The notes beneath the pieces are model-generated. The model searched no databases and had not been told where the DNA came from. It worked only from the letters and a program-made list of their open reading frames with translations. Below are positions 63,262 through 64,000 of a stretch of DNA of 64,000 nucleotides, piece after piece. Made by a program: the position numbers and the translations under genes. This stretch comes from an uncultured beta proteobacterium (GTDB lineage Bacteria > Pseudomonadota > Gammaproteobacteria > Burkholderiales > Burkholderiaceae_A), in contig CACOBT010000006.1 of NCBI GenBank assembly GCA_902625535.1, forward strand, positions 1-64,000. Reading direction: 5' to 3'. Within the stretch, counting starts at the first letter, position 1; each line of letters begins with the position of its first letter.

Positions 63262-64000
63262 TGTTTGAGATTCTTAAGTTGGTTAAAAAATAAGGTAGCA
63301 AGGTGAGGACTTTTAAACTCTGCAATTTGCCTCATTCCAGTAGGGCTAGTAATATTGATTTCTGTAATTTTTTTATCAATCATGTCCAATCCTGCGAAAA
63401 AAATATCTGATTGTATGTTTGATGCAACTATGTTTGCAATTTCAAGCTCCTCCTCATTGAGCTTGACAATGGAAAATGTCCCGCCACCGGCTAGATTTGC
63501 AACAATAGAATTTTCTCTAGGCTTTCTACACAGAGCAAATTTTTCAACGTTTCCATTAATAATTATTATTCGCTTATCTCCCTCTTTAATATTAACAAGA
63601 AATTCCTGACTTACAATTTTATCTCGCCCTCTACTTGTCATAGAATCGATAATAGCATTCAGATTATAATCCCCAACGTTCAAAAGAAATACTCCTTGTC
63701 CTCCCATGAGGTTTAAAGGTTTAAGTACTATTTGTTTTCTAGACTGTAAAAAATCAATGATTTCATCTTTATTGGAGGATATTAATGTAGGAGGAATATA
63801 ATCAGGAAACTTTAATGCGATTAATTTTTCATTGAACTTTCTCAATGCTTGTGGGGCATTTATGACTCTCACACCACGTGTCGCAACGAAATCTAAAATA
63901 TTTGTGCCGAGTAAATATTCTTGATCAAATGGCGGATCTGTTCGAATAATAATAGCTGAAAAAGATAATAAGTCTTCCTTTGAAGTTACTTTTGTTTCAT
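63258..64000 (-). CDS. gshB: glutathione synthetase, N-terminus beyond the window
   Basis: ATP-grasp ligase joining gamma-glutamylcysteine and glycine. The frame is open from the stop at 63258 to the window edge, about 246 residues of a usual 315. The edge part includes SAIIIRTDPPFDQEY, and the body has NAPQALRKFNEKL, KPLNLMGGQGVF, GDKRIIIINGN, NLAGGGTF and the end EINITSPTGMRQI. It is not broken: an internal GTG at 63872 is only a codon within the gene. First visible gene of the gshB-EIIA-ptsH-ptsI run. Confidence 0.95.
   Translation of the reverse strand, partial: ETKVTSKEDLLSFSAIIIRTDPPFDQEYLLGTNILDFVATRGVRVINAPQALRKFNEKLIALKFPDYIPPTLISSNKDEIIDFLQSRKQIVLKPLNLMGGQGVFLLNVGDYNLNAIIDSMTSRGRDKIVSQEFLVNIKEGDKRIIIINGNVEKFALCRKPRENSIVANLAGGGTFSIVKLNEEELEIANIVASNIQSDIFFAGLDMIDKKITEINITSPTGMRQIAEFKSPHLATLFFNQLKNLKQ

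Noticed and set aside
63258..63872. gshB seen as a truncated gene starting at GTG 63872
   Set aside because: The frame continues open with conserved GshB sequence (RTDPPFDQEY) to the window edge, so the gene is simply cut by the window.

Overview
The window is a dense, clearly A+T-rich stretch of bacterial chromosome around the replication origin. Gene order points to a betaproteobacterium with a small, streamlined genome, of the kind seen in free-living aquatic lineages. The supporting blocks are birA-coaX, argS-SPOR-dsbA, mnmG-rsmG-parA-parB-atpIBEFHAGDC-hemE-priA, def-fmt-htpX-rsmB-DUF4390-ntrY-ntrX-trkA-trkH, metX-metW, and gshB-EIIA-HPr-EI. A PhaM-like protein fits as well. The assignment rests on gene content and order read by eye, not on a database search.

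Layout. 1-236: three tRNAs (Thr partial, Gly, Tyr) on the minus strand. 280-3495: a DUF3108 protein, a PhaM-like protein, a glutathione peroxidase and FolE2. 3508-11210: a nine-gene plus-strand run whose first eight genes overlap or nearly touch. It holds an FAD amine oxidase, DUF1365, a cyclopropane-fatty-acid-synthase-like methyltransferase, a chalcone-isomerase-like protein, an MFS carrier, a DUF3833 lipoprotein, an SDR, an NTF2-like protein and a ferritin-like diiron protein. It looks like a membrane-lipid modification or oxidative-stress module. 11223-20405: housekeeping genes on both strands (coaX, birA, D-amino-acid transaminase, BON lipoprotein, rsmI, dsbA, SPOR, argS, tRNA-Arg), then a membrane-tethered azurin and coq7. 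20406-36148: a minus-strand block with priA, hemE, the whole F1Fo ATP synthase operon, parB, parA, rsmG, mnmG, a parS site and a gabD-like dehydrogenase. 36237-37685: pdxA and a one-domain asparaginase. 37694-41473: mnmE-yidC-yidD-rnpA-rpmH on minus. 41536-46662: dnaA-dnaN-gyrB on plus. 46646-49105: topB on minus. 49190-59199: def to trkH on plus. 59196 to the end: metW, metX and regulatory PTS genes, then gshB running off the edge.

Transcription switches from minus to plus at the rpmH/dnaA junction, as expected at an origin. Intergenic DNA is minimal, and convergent genes often end within a few bases of each other or overlap.

The most striking observations are translational. Two normally essential genes, priA and rnpA, are each interrupted by a one-base frame change inside a long poly(A) tract (A11 and A10 on the coding strand). 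hemE has no ATG, GTG or TTG that would give a full-length protein; an in-frame ATA overlapping the atpC stop is the best start. Other points are an azurin fused to a cytochrome-c5-like membrane anchor, an NtrX that has lost its AAA+ domain, and repeated TTGA stop/start overlaps.
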